A stretch of 33,393 nt of DNA from Oculatella sp. LEGE 06141. Its GTDB lineage: Bacteria; Cyanobacteriota; Cyanobacteriia; Elainellales; Elainellaceae. The stretch lies in contig NZ_JADEWO010000065.1 in the NCBI RefSeq assembly GCF_015207605.1, positions 1-33,393 of the forward strand, given 5' to 3'. The notes beneath the pieces were generated by a model that was not told the DNA's origin, searched no databases, and saw nothing but the letters and a program-made list of their open reading frames with translations. A program made the translations under genes and the position numbers. Shown here piece after piece: positions 14,999-23,572 of the stretch. How positions within the stretch are numbered: the first letter of the stretch is position 1; each line of letters opens with the position of its first letter.

Positions 14999-15589
14999 CT
15001 AGCTGCGAACCACGGGCGTATCCACTAAATGTTCAGATAGGAACCAAACCTGTAGCTCATGGGTTCGCAACGCCTGACTGACCAACATATCATTCGTGCC
15101 ACTGTCTTGATTTGCGGCAGTTTTGTCGATCGCTTCTCTCAGCTCTTGAATAATCAGCTCATGAGCTTCTAGCAGACGCGATAGCATCACGGGCACTTCT
15201 TCCACTCCGTTGGGGGGGCGTTTTACCTTAGTGACTTCTGCTACATGGCGCGGGTCAGCAATCGCCACACCTCCCAGGGTTTGCACCCGCTCTCCCATAA
15301 CATCAATCAACTCGATCAGTTCATCAGCATGTTTGTCGAGTAACAAATGCAGTTGATAAAACGTATGTCCCCGCATCATCCAGTGATGTTTTTTGTACAG
15401 ATGATAGAGAATGATCGTGTCTGCCAAAATCTGATTCACGAGTGTACAGCTTTCGCTACGAGCTTCAACGTTGAGGGCGATTGGCGGATTAATCAGGCTA
15501 CCATAGGGCTGAATTTCGTGTCCGTGCTGATGGAGTAAAGGTTGACTGGCATCGGCTTTAGCGAGGCTGTTTAGACTTGAAGTAGACAT
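14999..15589 (-). CDS. dps: Dps family ferritin-like DNA-protection protein
   Basis: 196 residues. Dps oxidises Fe(II) with H2O2 and stores it in a 12-mer shell. The ferroxidase signature is visible: LYKKHHWMMRGHTFYQLHLL, then DKHADELIELIDVMGERV (His, His, Asp, Glu ligands across the dimer interface). The N-terminal 40 residues are a flexible extension of the sort seen in cyanobacterial Dps. ATG 15589 follows CAGGAGACAAGTGTG. The 170 bp upstream hold no gene. Confidence 0.93.
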   Translation of the reverse strand: MSTSSLNSLAKADASQPLLHQHGHEIQPYGSLINPPIALNVEARSESCTLVNQILADTIILYHLYKKHHWMMRGHTFYQLHLLLDKHADELIELIDVMGERVQTLGGVAIADPRHVAEVTKVKRPPNGVEEVPVMLSRLLEAHELIIQELREAIDKTAANQDSGTNDMLVSQALRTHELQVWFLSEHLVDTPVVRS

Positions 15590-15762
15590 CACACTTGTCT
15601 CCTGTAATGGGTAATGCTTACGCTACGACTGCATCTATCAATGAACCGACCTTTGGAACTCTGTTGCCACAGAGCATCACTACGTTGGTGTCGTCACCAA
15701 CACCGCCCATAGCCGCTCAAAATCATCTTTTTGTTCTGATTGGTTTACTTGGACTTAATCAC

Positions 15763-16344
15763 CTATAGGGATATCGCTTCTACCAATTGCTGAATGTTCC
15801 AACGGCTAATATATCGAATTCCATTGATGAACAAAGCTGGGGCAGTTGTAACTCCGCTTTGATATCCACCCTGAATGTGATGATGAATGCGATCGAGATA
15901 CACTCGTTTGGATAGATCGTGGAGAAACTGAGGAATATTGAGTTTCAGATTGTTGGCGTACTCCACTAAATAACCATTGCTTAAGGTAGATTGGTGATCG
16001 AACAAAATATCATGCATCTGCCAAAATTGGTTCTGAGCCGCTGCTGCTTCCGCCGCTTCTGCTGCTCGTTGAGCATAAGGGTGAATCTGCACCTGCGGAA
16101 AGTGACGGAAAATGAAACACAAATCGTTTCCTCCTGAAAAAACGCCAGGCTGTTGTTGAATCGCTTGAATGAGTCGATAAACATCCGCACTTTGAGGAGA
16201 TTGATAGTCTCCATACATCACCAGCGCCACCGCAGCACTTAGAGCACCTTGAATATGATCTTGGGTTGACGGTGGAACGAATAACGAACTGCGGTTATGA
16301 TCCTTGCTCACAGACACCTCTGAGGGAAAGGAGAGAGATCGCAA
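15763..16344 (-). CDS. DsbA/thioredoxin-like protein lacking the CxxC
   Basis: About 193 residues; the start is uncertain (TTG at 16344, or GTG codons near 16317). The DsbA-like fold is seen as ALVMYGDYQSPQSADVYRLI, FIFRHFPQVQIHPYAQRAAE, QFWQMHDILFDHQSTL and GVTTAPALFINGIRY with the cis-Pro. In the family this first segment is YGDYQCPYC; here both Cys are Ser (SPQS), so it cannot do thiol exchange. Such domains also occur fused to NhaA antiporters. First gene after promoter module 1, thus probably leads the redox block. Confidence 0.85.
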   Translation of the reverse strand: MRSLSFPSEVSVSKDHNRSSLFVPPSTQDHIQGALSAAVALVMYGDYQSPQSADVYRLIQAIQQQPGVFSGGNDLCFIFRHFPQVQIHPYAQRAAEAAEAAAAQNQFWQMHDILFDHQSTLSNGYLVEYANNLKLNIPQFLHDLSKRVYLDRIHHHIQGGYQSGVTTAPALFINGIRYISRWNIQQLVEAISL

Positions 16345-16429
16345 CTGATCGCTCTAACACCCTCTTGCTACAGTCTTTTAGAAGCAAACCTTGAGTTTTT
16401 AACAGATGTTGTTGCCTCGGTTTGCATGA

Positions 16430-16550
16430 ATTCAATATAGAAAACTGGCTCCTGTTTGTCGTCCACTTAGAGTTGACACTTTTATCTCTTAGAATGATTG
16501 ATGCATCAATCATTCTTGAAAGGGAGGGTTTACTCCAACTTAAGTTGGAC
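16430..16550 (-). promoter_or_regulatory. Promoter module, copy 1, upstream of the redox block
   Basis: On the minus strand -35 ACGACA (16462-16457) and -10 TATATT (16439-16434) are 17 bp apart, preceded by TGTCAACTCTAAGTGG. Further upstream are a perfect 26-bp palindrome centred between 16503 and 16504 (half-site AGAATGATTGATG) and CCAACTTAAGTTGG at 16535-16548, flanked by GGTTT/AAACC. Copy 2 (29878-30000) keeps the spacing and the -35, upstream box and CCAACT palindrome. Confidence 0.65.
16491..16516. repeat. Perfect 26-bp palindrome
   Basis: AGAATGATTGATG followed directly by its exact reverse complement. It lies about 30 bp upstream of the -35 element of promoter module 1. Likely a dimeric activator site or a cruciform; copy 2 has only a degenerate counterpart. 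Confidence 0.7.
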
Positions 16551-16572
16551 TGCTCACTCAAACCTGAGCCAC

Positions 16573-17205
16573 CTACAAACTGACAATTCCTCGCTTCACC
16601 GCCATAATCACTGCTTGAGTGCGATCGCTCACTCCCAGTTTGCTTAAAATACGATTGATATGAGATTTGACAGTGCTTTCACCGATATTTAACGCAGTGG
16701 CAATATCGAGATTATTCATCCCCTGTGCCATCAAGCTGAGTACCTCTAACTCTCTCGCACTCAGTTCTGGAGTATTTATCCGCTGTACCAGTTTTGCCCC
16801 CACCTCTGGCGGAATATACTGCTGCCCCCGATGCACTGTGCGAACGGCATTGAGCAGTTCGTTGGACTTGGTATCCTTGAGCAGGTAACCTTTTGCCCCT
16901 GCCTGCAATCCCCGATAGATATCTTCATCGCCATCGTAAGTTGTCAACACGATAATCCGGGCAGGTTTAAATTCAGCACAAATTGCAGTAATGGCTTCAA
17001 CGCCTCCTATTTGGGGCATTCGCAAATCCATTAACGTTACGTCCGGTTGGTGTTCTCGATACAGGTCGATCGCCTGTTGTCCATCTTCAGCTTGACCAAT
17101 CACTGTCATATTAGGATCACGGTCAATGATCGTTGTCAATCCTTGTCTAAACACCGCATGGTCATCGGCAATGAGAACCCGAATTAGGCTGGATTCGATC
17201 GTCAT
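16573..17205 (-). CDS. NarL/FixJ-type response regulator
   Basis: 210 residues. Receiver domain with acidic pocket (IADDHAVFRQG), phospho-acceptor Asp60 in VTLMDLRMPQ and switch Thr/Lys (LTTYDGD; LLKDTKSN). C-terminal LuxR-type HTH near 148-200: SARELEVLSLMAQGMNNLDI then ATALNIGESTVKSHINRIL. ATG overlaps the stop of the sensor kinase (ATGA), so they are translationally coupled and form a cognate pair. A decayed relative of its last 17 codons lies at 30026-30079. It is well placed to bind the palindromes of the two promoter modules; inference only. Confidence 0.95.
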   Translation of the reverse strand: MTIESSLIRVLIADDHAVFRQGLTTIIDRDPNMTVIGQAEDGQQAIDLYREHQPDVTLMDLRMPQIGGVEAITAICAEFKPARIIVLTTYDGDEDIYRGLQAGAKGYLLKDTKSNELLNAVRTVHRGQQYIPPEVGAKLVQRINTPELSARELEVLSLMAQGMNNLDIATALNIGESTVKSHINRILSKLGVSDRTQAVIMAVKRGIVSL

Positions 17206-19967
17206 ATTTCTCCTGCTCGATTAACGATGACAACAATTTCCGTTCCCCGTCCAGGTTGGCTCCGAATATTCAATTGCGCTCCAATGTGCGCTGCTCGTTC
17301 GCTCATCCCTAATAAACCAAACCCACCGCTCCCTGGAACACTACCCACGCCAAAACCCTGCCCATCATCCTTCACGCGCAAACGGCAGTGGGCATCGTCA
17401 TACCCTAATTCCACTCGAACTTCCTGGGCATGGGCGTACTTAATGGCATTGGTGAGTGCCTCCTGTCCAATTCGCAGTAAGTTGTTCTCTACTTCACCGG
17501 GTAAGGAATAGATGGTTCCTTGAACGTCGTAAATCAGAGTCGTGTCGGTTACGGATCGCATTTGAGTCACAAGGCGTTGCAGGGCGCTTGATAAATCCCC
17601 TTCTTCTAATAACTGAGGACGCAGGGCTGAGACGGAACGACGCGCTTCACTCAGTCCAGTTCGTGCTAACTCATCAATCAACTCCAGATGGAATTGAGCT
17701 GCTTCGACATCGTCCGTTAGTACCTGGGTTGCCCCATCAGCTTGAACGAGAATCCCTGTAAACGCTTGTGCTAACGTATCGTGAATTTCCCGTGCCATCC
17801 GGTTACGTTCTTCCAGAATTGAAGCCGCTTCTGCGCGTTTGCGATCGCTAATATCTGTGACCAACCCGTAGTATCCTTTCACTTGAGCATTGACATCAAA
17901 ATCGGGGATATAGATCGCACTGATATGCTTGTTGCCCGATGGATAGAACAGTTCTGCCTCGTAGGTTATGGTCTGTCCTGCCAAGGCTTGCTGAATATAC
18001 GGCTTAATCCTCTCATAGGCTTCACCCAGAATTTCACAATTTAGCTTACCGATAATCTCATCCCGACTCCGGTTAAACCAGATCGCACAGGCATGATTCA
18101 CAAATCGATAGCGGTGATTATGATCGGTATAGAAGATACAAACGGGGAGAGCATCGGCGAGCATTCGTAGTTCCTGTTCGCGCGTGCGTACCTCGGTTTC
18201 ACTTTCCCGCAAAGCGGCTGTTTGCTCCACCACCTGTTGTTCCAACGTCCGGTTGTAATCCGCTAACAGTTTCTCGGCTTGGCGTCGTTCTGTAATGTCT
18301 TGAAAGGCAGCGATCGCATAAATTACCTTGCCTTGTTGGTCGAAAATAGGAGTTCCCCAAGACTCAATCGGAATTCTGGCGTTACTCTGGCGAATTTCCA
18401 TGTCCTCAACGGTGGTACGTTCACCCTTCAATGCCCGAATCAGCGGCATCCTTTCGGTTGGATAGGGTTGATTCGTTCCTTGCAGATAAATCTGATAAAC
18501 CTCGGAGAATTGCTCTGGTGGCACAGAAGAATCAATGCCTTGCCCCAGAAGCTGAATCCCTCGCTGATTTACATAATAGGGACAACCCGCCTCATCCACC
18601 ACGGCAATACCCACTGGAATGGCTTCTAGAAATTCTTGCAGGCGAGTTTCATTTTGGGCAAGGGTCTGGTTCAACGTTTGCAGTTCGGCAAATGCTGTTT
18701 GCAGCCGCTGCGCCATGCCATTAAATGAGTTTGCCAGTTCCCCTAATTCATCTGAACGTTTAATATGAACAACTTGATTCCATTTGCCTGCCGCGATCGC
18801 TTTCGCGGATTGGTTTAAACTCAGTACTGGCTTGGTAATCCAGCGGGCGATTAAGACGCATAGAATAAAGGCTGCAATTAACGCCACAATACAGAGAGCC
18901 AGTGTATCCCGAATATTCGCCTGAATTTGTCCTAAATAGTCTGCCTCTGGAATCACCGTCACAATCAACCAATCTAATCCGTACCCATCCTTAAACGGTG
19001 TCACCTCAGCGAGTTGGCGATTGTTGTGGATGTTAAAGTCAAATTGCTCAGAGGTTTGAATGCGATTGAAATCACCAAAGCGATCGCTTAACTGCTGAGC
19101 CGTTGCCTGAATGATCGGATTGCTACTTTGCGCTGCAAGCAAACGCCTGGTATTTTCATCCTGTCCAGTTGTCATCGGCTCGTTGGCTGACGTTGCCACT
19201 AATTGCCCAGACCGCTCCATGATAAAAATATGACCCGTCTTCCCAACATTGAGACTTTTGAGAAACTCGCTCATTTGTTGGGGTAGAAAAATATCGGTTC
19301 CACAGACCCCAATCAACTTGCGAGTCTCTGGATCGTAAACGGGTAAACTGGCAGCAATGGCAGGATCAAAGGTTGGCACCACTAAGTAAATATCGCTCCA
19401 AGTCGGTTCACCTGCTGCCACCGCTGCTCTGTACCAGGGACGAACAGTTGGATTAAATGGCTCAGTACCTTTTTCCAACTCTTGAGTGCGGTTTCCCTGA
19501 GCATCGAGACTGTAGTAGTAGGGAACATACTGGGTAGACGCAGTACTCACCCAGCTTTGCAGTTTTCTGCCGCCGATCTTGCCTGCCCCCAATACATTAC
19601 CTTTCACATCGCCACAGAAAATAAAAGTGACGGTTGGAAAAATCTCAACCTGCTGCCAAAAATTTTGTTCGCCCCTGGCATCCGCAATATTAATATCCCC
19701 TCGCGCCAGGGCGATCGCATTCAGACGATTGACCGTATGAGCCGCTTTTGTAGAAGTATTCAGCTTCTCCTCAATCTGACGCACAATCTTATTTCGCAGT
19801 TGAGTTGAAACCTCATTAACAGCTTTTTGTCCATTTCTAAAGGACAAATATCCCACAATCCCAACAGTACCTGTCAACAGCAGCATCAAAGGCACGATGA
19901 GAACGATCCGCAGTGGCAGTTTGTTGGGAAGATCGGCAATCTCATCAACCCATGATTTGATGCTCAT
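17202..19967 (-). CDS. Hybrid-input sensor histidine kinase (dCache-HAMP-PAS-PAS-HisKA_3)
   Basis: 921 residues. TM1 near 18-42, periplasmic double-Cache sensor (about 45-355; WYRAAVAAGEPTWSDIYLV and IGVCGTDIFL are typical), TM2 near 357-380, HAMP (ARWITKPVLSLNQSAKAIAA), PAS 1 (about 450-565), coiled coil, PAS 2 (about 605-710), then HisKA_3 with RMAREIHDTLAQAF (His729) and HATPase (NAIKYAHAQ, DDGQGFG, GFGLLGMSERA). It signals to the coupled NarL-type regulator. Cache domains usually bind small organic acids or amino acids, which fits the organic-acid genes upstream. Confidence 0.95.
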   Translation of the reverse strand: MSIKSWVDEIADLPNKLPLRIVLIVPLMLLLTGTVGIVGYLSFRNGQKAVNEVSTQLRNKIVRQIEEKLNTSTKAAHTVNRLNAIALARGDINIADARGEQNFWQQVEIFPTVTFIFCGDVKGNVLGAGKIGGRKLQSWVSTASTQYVPYYYSLDAQGNRTQELEKGTEPFNPTVRPWYRAAVAAGEPTWSDIYLVVPTFDPAIAASLPVYDPETRKLIGVCGTDIFLPQQMSEFLKSLNVGKTGHIFIMERSGQLVATSANEPMTTGQDENTRRLLAAQSSNPIIQATAQQLSDRFGDFNRIQTSEQFDFNIHNNRQLAEVTPFKDGYGLDWLIVTVIPEADYLGQIQANIRDTLALCIVALIAAFILCVLIARWITKPVLSLNQSAKAIAAGKWNQVVHIKRSDELGELANSFNGMAQRLQTAFAELQTLNQTLAQNETRLQEFLEAIPVGIAVVDEAGCPYYVNQRGIQLLGQGIDSSVPPEQFSEVYQIYLQGTNQPYPTERMPLIRALKGERTTVEDMEIRQSNARIPIESWGTPIFDQQGKVIYAIAAFQDITERRQAEKLLADYNRTLEQQVVEQTAALRESETEVRTREQELRMLADALPVCIFYTDHNHRYRFVNHACAIWFNRSRDEIIGKLNCEILGEAYERIKPYIQQALAGQTITYEAELFYPSGNKHISAIYIPDFDVNAQVKGYYGLVTDISDRKRAEAASILEERNRMAREIHDTLAQAFTGILVQADGATQVLTDDVEAAQFHLELIDELARTGLSEARRSVSALRPQLLEEGDLSSALQRLVTQMRSVTDTTLIYDVQGTIYSLPGEVENNLLRIGQEALTNAIKYAHAQEVRVELGYDDAHCRLRVKDDGQGFGVGSVPGSGGFGLLGMSERAAHIGAQLNIRSQPGRGTEIVVIVNRAGEI

Positions 19968-20166
19968 CTAACAAAAAACGATGTTAAGGCAGGTCTAGTT
20001 TGTTGCCTTTCTTGGAAGGCTTTACAATCTGTCACCCTAGACATTGAACGGAATCAAATAAAAGAGCATCCATCTTGAGTCAGGTTTTCGGAATGTCTTT
20101 AAGTTTTTTACAAAAGGAATCAATGCATATGATTGATTGCTAAACGATTGCTGTCTCACAACTCGC

Positions 20167-21849
20167 CTAAACCCGGACATTAGCAAGATATTGATGGACA
20201 AACTGTACACAGATTGAACCTTCACCCACACCGGATGCAACCCGCTTGATCGAGCCATGCCGGACATCACCAACCGCGAATACCCCAGGAACGTTTGTTT
20301 CGAGCAAATAGGGGTCACGATCGAGTCGCCAGCCCTTTGGACGGCAACCACTCGATTGACTAGTACTCCGTTTGAGGTCAGAACCCGTAATAATAAAGCC
20401 GCGATCGTCACACTCCACTGAACCATCGAGCCATTCCGTCCGAGGAACCGCTCCAATAAAAATAAACAATGATGTCGCGGCGACTGTTTCGCTCTCACCT
20501 GTAACCGCGTTTTCAACGACGATCGCCTCCAAACTGTTGTTTCCTTTGGCTTCTACGACCCTGGTATAGGTTTTTACGACGATATTTGAGGTCTCAGCAA
20601 TCTGCTCGATCAAGTATTGCGACATACTTTTGGTCAACGACTCGCCCCGCACCAGCATCGTCACCTGACAGGCATACTTGGAGAAAAACATGGCTGCCTG
20701 TCCAGCAGAGTTGGCACCTCCCACGATGTGAACGTCTTCTCCCTGACAGGCGATCGCTTCAGCTTGAGCCGCCCCGTAGTACACCCCTGCTCCGGTGAGG
20801 CGATCGAGTCCCGGTACATCCAATCGTCGCCACGACACCCCCAATGCCAGAATCAGAGCGTGGCAACTAATTTCACTGCCATTGGATAACGTGATGAAGC
20901 GATAGGGATCTTCTACACGCATCGCCGTTACACCTTGAGGACTGAGGATCTCAACGCCAAAACGTTTTGCCTGAGCCACCGCCCGCCGCGCTAAATCCCC
21001 TCCACTGAGACCCGACGGAAAGCCGAGATAGTTTTCAATCCGTGAACTGGTGCCCGCCTGTCCACCCGGTGCTTCGCGTTCGATCAACACCGTATGCAGT
21101 CCCTCGGACGCACCATAAACTGCCGCTGCCAGCCCTGCCGGCCCACCACCCACGATCACCAGGTCATAGAATGGCTTTTCAGCGCGGGTGTGAAGTCCCA
21201 TTTTCTCGGCAACCTGGGCGATCGAGGGTTGCACCAGGCTGATGCCATCCGGAAACAACAGCAGGGGCAAAGACAGGCGATCGCACTCTGTCAGGTTTGC
21301 TAATGTGCGCCCCTCTTCAGACAGTTCAATATCCAGCCATTGATAGGGAATTTGATTGCGGGCTAAGAAGTCCTTCATGTCATGGGACTGGGGCGACCAG
21401 CGATTGCCGATCACGCGAAGACCTTCAAACGCAGGACGAAAACTGGCAAACCAATCATCCAGCAGATCGTTTAAGACTGGGTAGAGCCGCTCTTCCGGTG
21501 GGTCCCACGGCTTGAGCAAATAGTAATCAATCTGTACACTGTTAATCGCCCGAATCGCGGCATCGGTATCCGCATAGGCAGTCAGCAACACCCGTTTGGC
21601 ATCTGGAAAAAGTGGTAACGCCTGTTCGAGAAACTCGACGCCGTTCATTTGAGGCATCCGTTGATCGACCAGAAACAGGGCAACCGACTCGTTACGGAGT
21701 TTGAGCGTTTGGGTGAGGTCGATCGCGGCTGCTCCAGAATCAGCTCGCAAAATCCGAAAACGGTTGCCATACTGCTGCCGCAAATCTCGTGCCACAGCTT
21801 GTAAAACATCTGGATCATCGTCAACAGTCAAAATGACGGGTTTAGCCAT
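20167..21849 (-). CDS. Receiver domain fused to thioredoxin reductase-like flavoprotein
   Basis: 560 residues. Receiver (1-125; TVDDDPD, Asp62 in FLVDQRMPQ, LLKPWDPP), a thioredoxin-like linker (about 135-215; GNRWSPQSHDMKDFLARNQI, LPLLLFPDG), then an FAD/NAD(P)H module (FYDLVIVGGGPAGLAAAVYG; EREAPGGQAGTSSRIENYLG; VHIVGGANSAGQAAMFF; VFAVGDVRHGSIKRVASGVG). The redox CxxC of true thioredoxin reductase is missing, so electrons must go elsewhere or it acts as a sensor. It follows the cNMP-binding kinase gene by 26 bp; that kinase is its likely phosphodonor. Confidence 0.94.
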   Translation of the reverse strand: MAKPVILTVDDDPDVLQAVARDLRQQYGNRFRILRADSGAAAIDLTQTLKLRNESVALFLVDQRMPQMNGVEFLEQALPLFPDAKRVLLTAYADTDAAIRAINSVQIDYYLLKPWDPPEERLYPVLNDLLDDWFASFRPAFEGLRVIGNRWSPQSHDMKDFLARNQIPYQWLDIELSEEGRTLANLTECDRLSLPLLLFPDGISLVQPSIAQVAEKMGLHTRAEKPFYDLVIVGGGPAGLAAAVYGASEGLHTVLIEREAPGGQAGTSSRIENYLGFPSGLSGGDLARRAVAQAKRFGVEILSPQGVTAMRVEDPYRFITLSNGSEISCHALILALGVSWRRLDVPGLDRLTGAGVYYGAAQAEAIACQGEDVHIVGGANSAGQAAMFFSKYACQVTMLVRGESLTKSMSQYLIEQIAETSNIVVKTYTRVVEAKGNNSLEAIVVENAVTGESETVAATSLFIFIGAVPRTEWLDGSVECDDRGFIITGSDLKRSTSQSSGCRPKGWRLDRDPYLLETNVPGVFAVGDVRHGSIKRVASGVGEGSICVQFVHQYLANVRV

Positions 21850-21874
21850 GAGGATTACCTGCGATCAAAAATTT

Positions 21875-23269
21875 CTATGTTGCCAACGGTAAACGGATTG
21901 AGAAGCGAGTCTTACCGGGTTGTGACTCTAGAGCGATCGTGCCTTGGTGACGGTTTTCTACAATCCGCCGGACGGCATCTAAACCCAGACCTGCGCCCTT
22001 GCCGACTGGTTTGGTCGTGAAGAAGGATTCAAAAATGCGCGATTGAATCTCAGGTGGAATCCCTGCCCCAGAATCCGTAATTTGCACACAAACAGCGTTC
22101 CCGTCTCGTATTGTCGTAATTTCAAGCCGACCTTGACCGTCCATCGCATCGATCGCATTATCAATCAGGTTTGTCCACACCTGGTTAAGTTCACTCCCAT
22201 AAGCCTTGATTGGTGGCAGGTTGCAGTCATAATGACGAGAAACTTCAATGCCAGACTTGAGCTTATAGGAAAAGATTTTCAAGGTATCCTCAAGTCCCTG
22301 ATGCACATCTACGAATTGCTGCACGCCCTGATCGAGGTAAGAGTAAGCCTTCATTGCCTGCACCAGATCTTTAATGCGTTCTGCGCCGCGCAACCCACTT
22401 TTAATCATGGATACGACATCAAACGAGAGCGCCAACCAGCGCACACCGATGTCTCTGAGTTCTGTCGGATCATCTTTCCAGCGTGCCGTCAAAGCGTTTA
22501 AAGTCTCTACCGTCACACCCCCACTGGCTAACGGTTCCGCCAGGTTCCAGGGATTTGCCACCCCATACGCTTCCAGCCAATCGAGCAACTGATCCTCGCG
22601 ATCGCTCAGTGTTGCCAAATTCAGGCGATCGTGCAAAATCGCGTCATATCCCTCATCACGGGTTTGTATCCATTGCTGCGTGTGCGCGGACTCAACCTGA
22701 CGCTGTCCATAGACCAGGTTCATTCGCTGGAGTTCCATCATCGCGGGGATGACATCTCTCAACGCATGAACGACAGCCGCTGCCGGATTATTCAGTTCAT
22801 GGGCTAAACCCGCTGCCAGCGTCCCCAAAGCTGCCATCTTCTCGCGCCCCCGAACAAACGATTCGACCCCCCGCAATCGCTGTGCCATGACTCGAAACAC
22901 TGTCCGCTCAAACGCTCGGCACTCATGGAGCAGCGTGCGGAAGTCCTCTCCCGCCAGTTCATAAAGTAGACAGTTTGTCATGGCGTGTAGCGTCACCGGC
23001 ATCGGTTCATCCGTCAGAACGGGTACATCCGCAAAGTATGCCGGGGCTTCATGCTGCCCAATTGGAATATCTAAGCCTTCACTGAGGCGAGTGACCCCAA
23101 TTTGACCTGCAATTAAAAGGAATACTCCCCGTTCGGCATCACCTTCCTGCACCAGCGTTTCCCCAGCCGTGAGTTCGACTTTATCAACGCGATCGCACAC
23201 CCACTGAAGCCTTTCTAAAGGGAGGTATTGAAAGAGTTCAAGTTTGGAGAGATCTTCGATACAGAGCAT
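21875..23269 (-). CDS. Cyclic nucleotide-binding domain histidine kinase
   Basis: 464 residues, soluble. cNMP-binding/Crp-like domain 1-135 (LVQEGDAERGVFLLIAGQIG; AYFADVPVLTDEPMPVTLHA), HisKA-like region with MAALGTLAAGLAHELNNPAA (His157), a helical middle part, and HATPase (LNQVWTNLIDNAIDAMDGQG; ITDSGAGIPPEIQSRIFESF; GKGAGLGLDAVRRIVENRHQ). The phosphate-binding cassette appears divergent (ADVPVLT rather than GELALL), so cAMP binding is unsure. Always-adjacent REC-flavoprotein makes a second signalling pair in this locus. Confidence 0.94.
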   Translation of the reverse strand: MLCIEDLSKLELFQYLPLERLQWVCDRVDKVELTAGETLVQEGDAERGVFLLIAGQIGVTRLSEGLDIPIGQHEAPAYFADVPVLTDEPMPVTLHAMTNCLLYELAGEDFRTLLHECRAFERTVFRVMAQRLRGVESFVRGREKMAALGTLAAGLAHELNNPAAAVVHALRDVIPAMMELQRMNLVYGQRQVESAHTQQWIQTRDEGYDAILHDRLNLATLSDREDQLLDWLEAYGVANPWNLAEPLASGGVTVETLNALTARWKDDPTELRDIGVRWLALSFDVVSMIKSGLRGAERIKDLVQAMKAYSYLDQGVQQFVDVHQGLEDTLKIFSYKLKSGIEVSRHYDCNLPPIKAYGSELNQVWTNLIDNAIDAMDGQGRLEITTIRDGNAVCVQITDSGAGIPPEIQSRIFESFFTTKPVGKGAGLGLDAVRRIVENRHQGTIALESQPGKTRFSIRLPLAT

Positions 23270-23330
23270 CCGTTCATATCCTCATTGCCTGTTCCTTAAA
23301 CAATTTGTCTTGACGAGGTTTCCTGCCGCT

Positions 23331-23540
23331 CTATGCATTGAATATAGGCAATCCACCTGCAATGTCAGTAGCCCAGTTACCGGGGTCCATATAGCCCACC
23401 GAAACTAAATAGCCCGGTCCTGCAAAAGCCAGCATTTTGCGCCAAAAGCTTTGAACATTTGGAATCGGAATACTGCTGTGAACTTCGGGCAAACTCGGTT
23501 CCGAATGCGTTGCAATTTCAGTCTCATGTTGAAGTAACAT
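23331..23540 (-). pseudogene. mntH: N-terminal fragment of an Nramp Mn/Fe transporter
   Basis: 69 residues from ATG 23540 with an AGGAAGG ribosome site. The end [27 protein letters not shown] is the first membrane helix of Nramp transporters, including the metal-binding DPGN. After GG the sequence becomes LPIFNA-stop, and the remaining 350 residues are absent; the next gene begins 61 bp later. An internal deletion removed most of the gene. Its former place between oxalate decarboxylase (a Mn enzyme) and the kinases suggests Mn supply. Confidence 0.85.
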
Positions 23541-23572
23541 CGGCTAACGACCTTCCTATTTCTTTCCATTGC

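Noticed and set aside
16295-16561. Minus-strand frame of 88 codons across promoter module 1
   Set aside because: It encodes the palindromes and promoter boxes themselves and overlaps the DsbA-like start; not protein-like.
20037-20516. 159-codon frame overlapping the receiver-flavoprotein gene
   Set aside because: Different phase of the strongly supported flavoprotein; a shadow.
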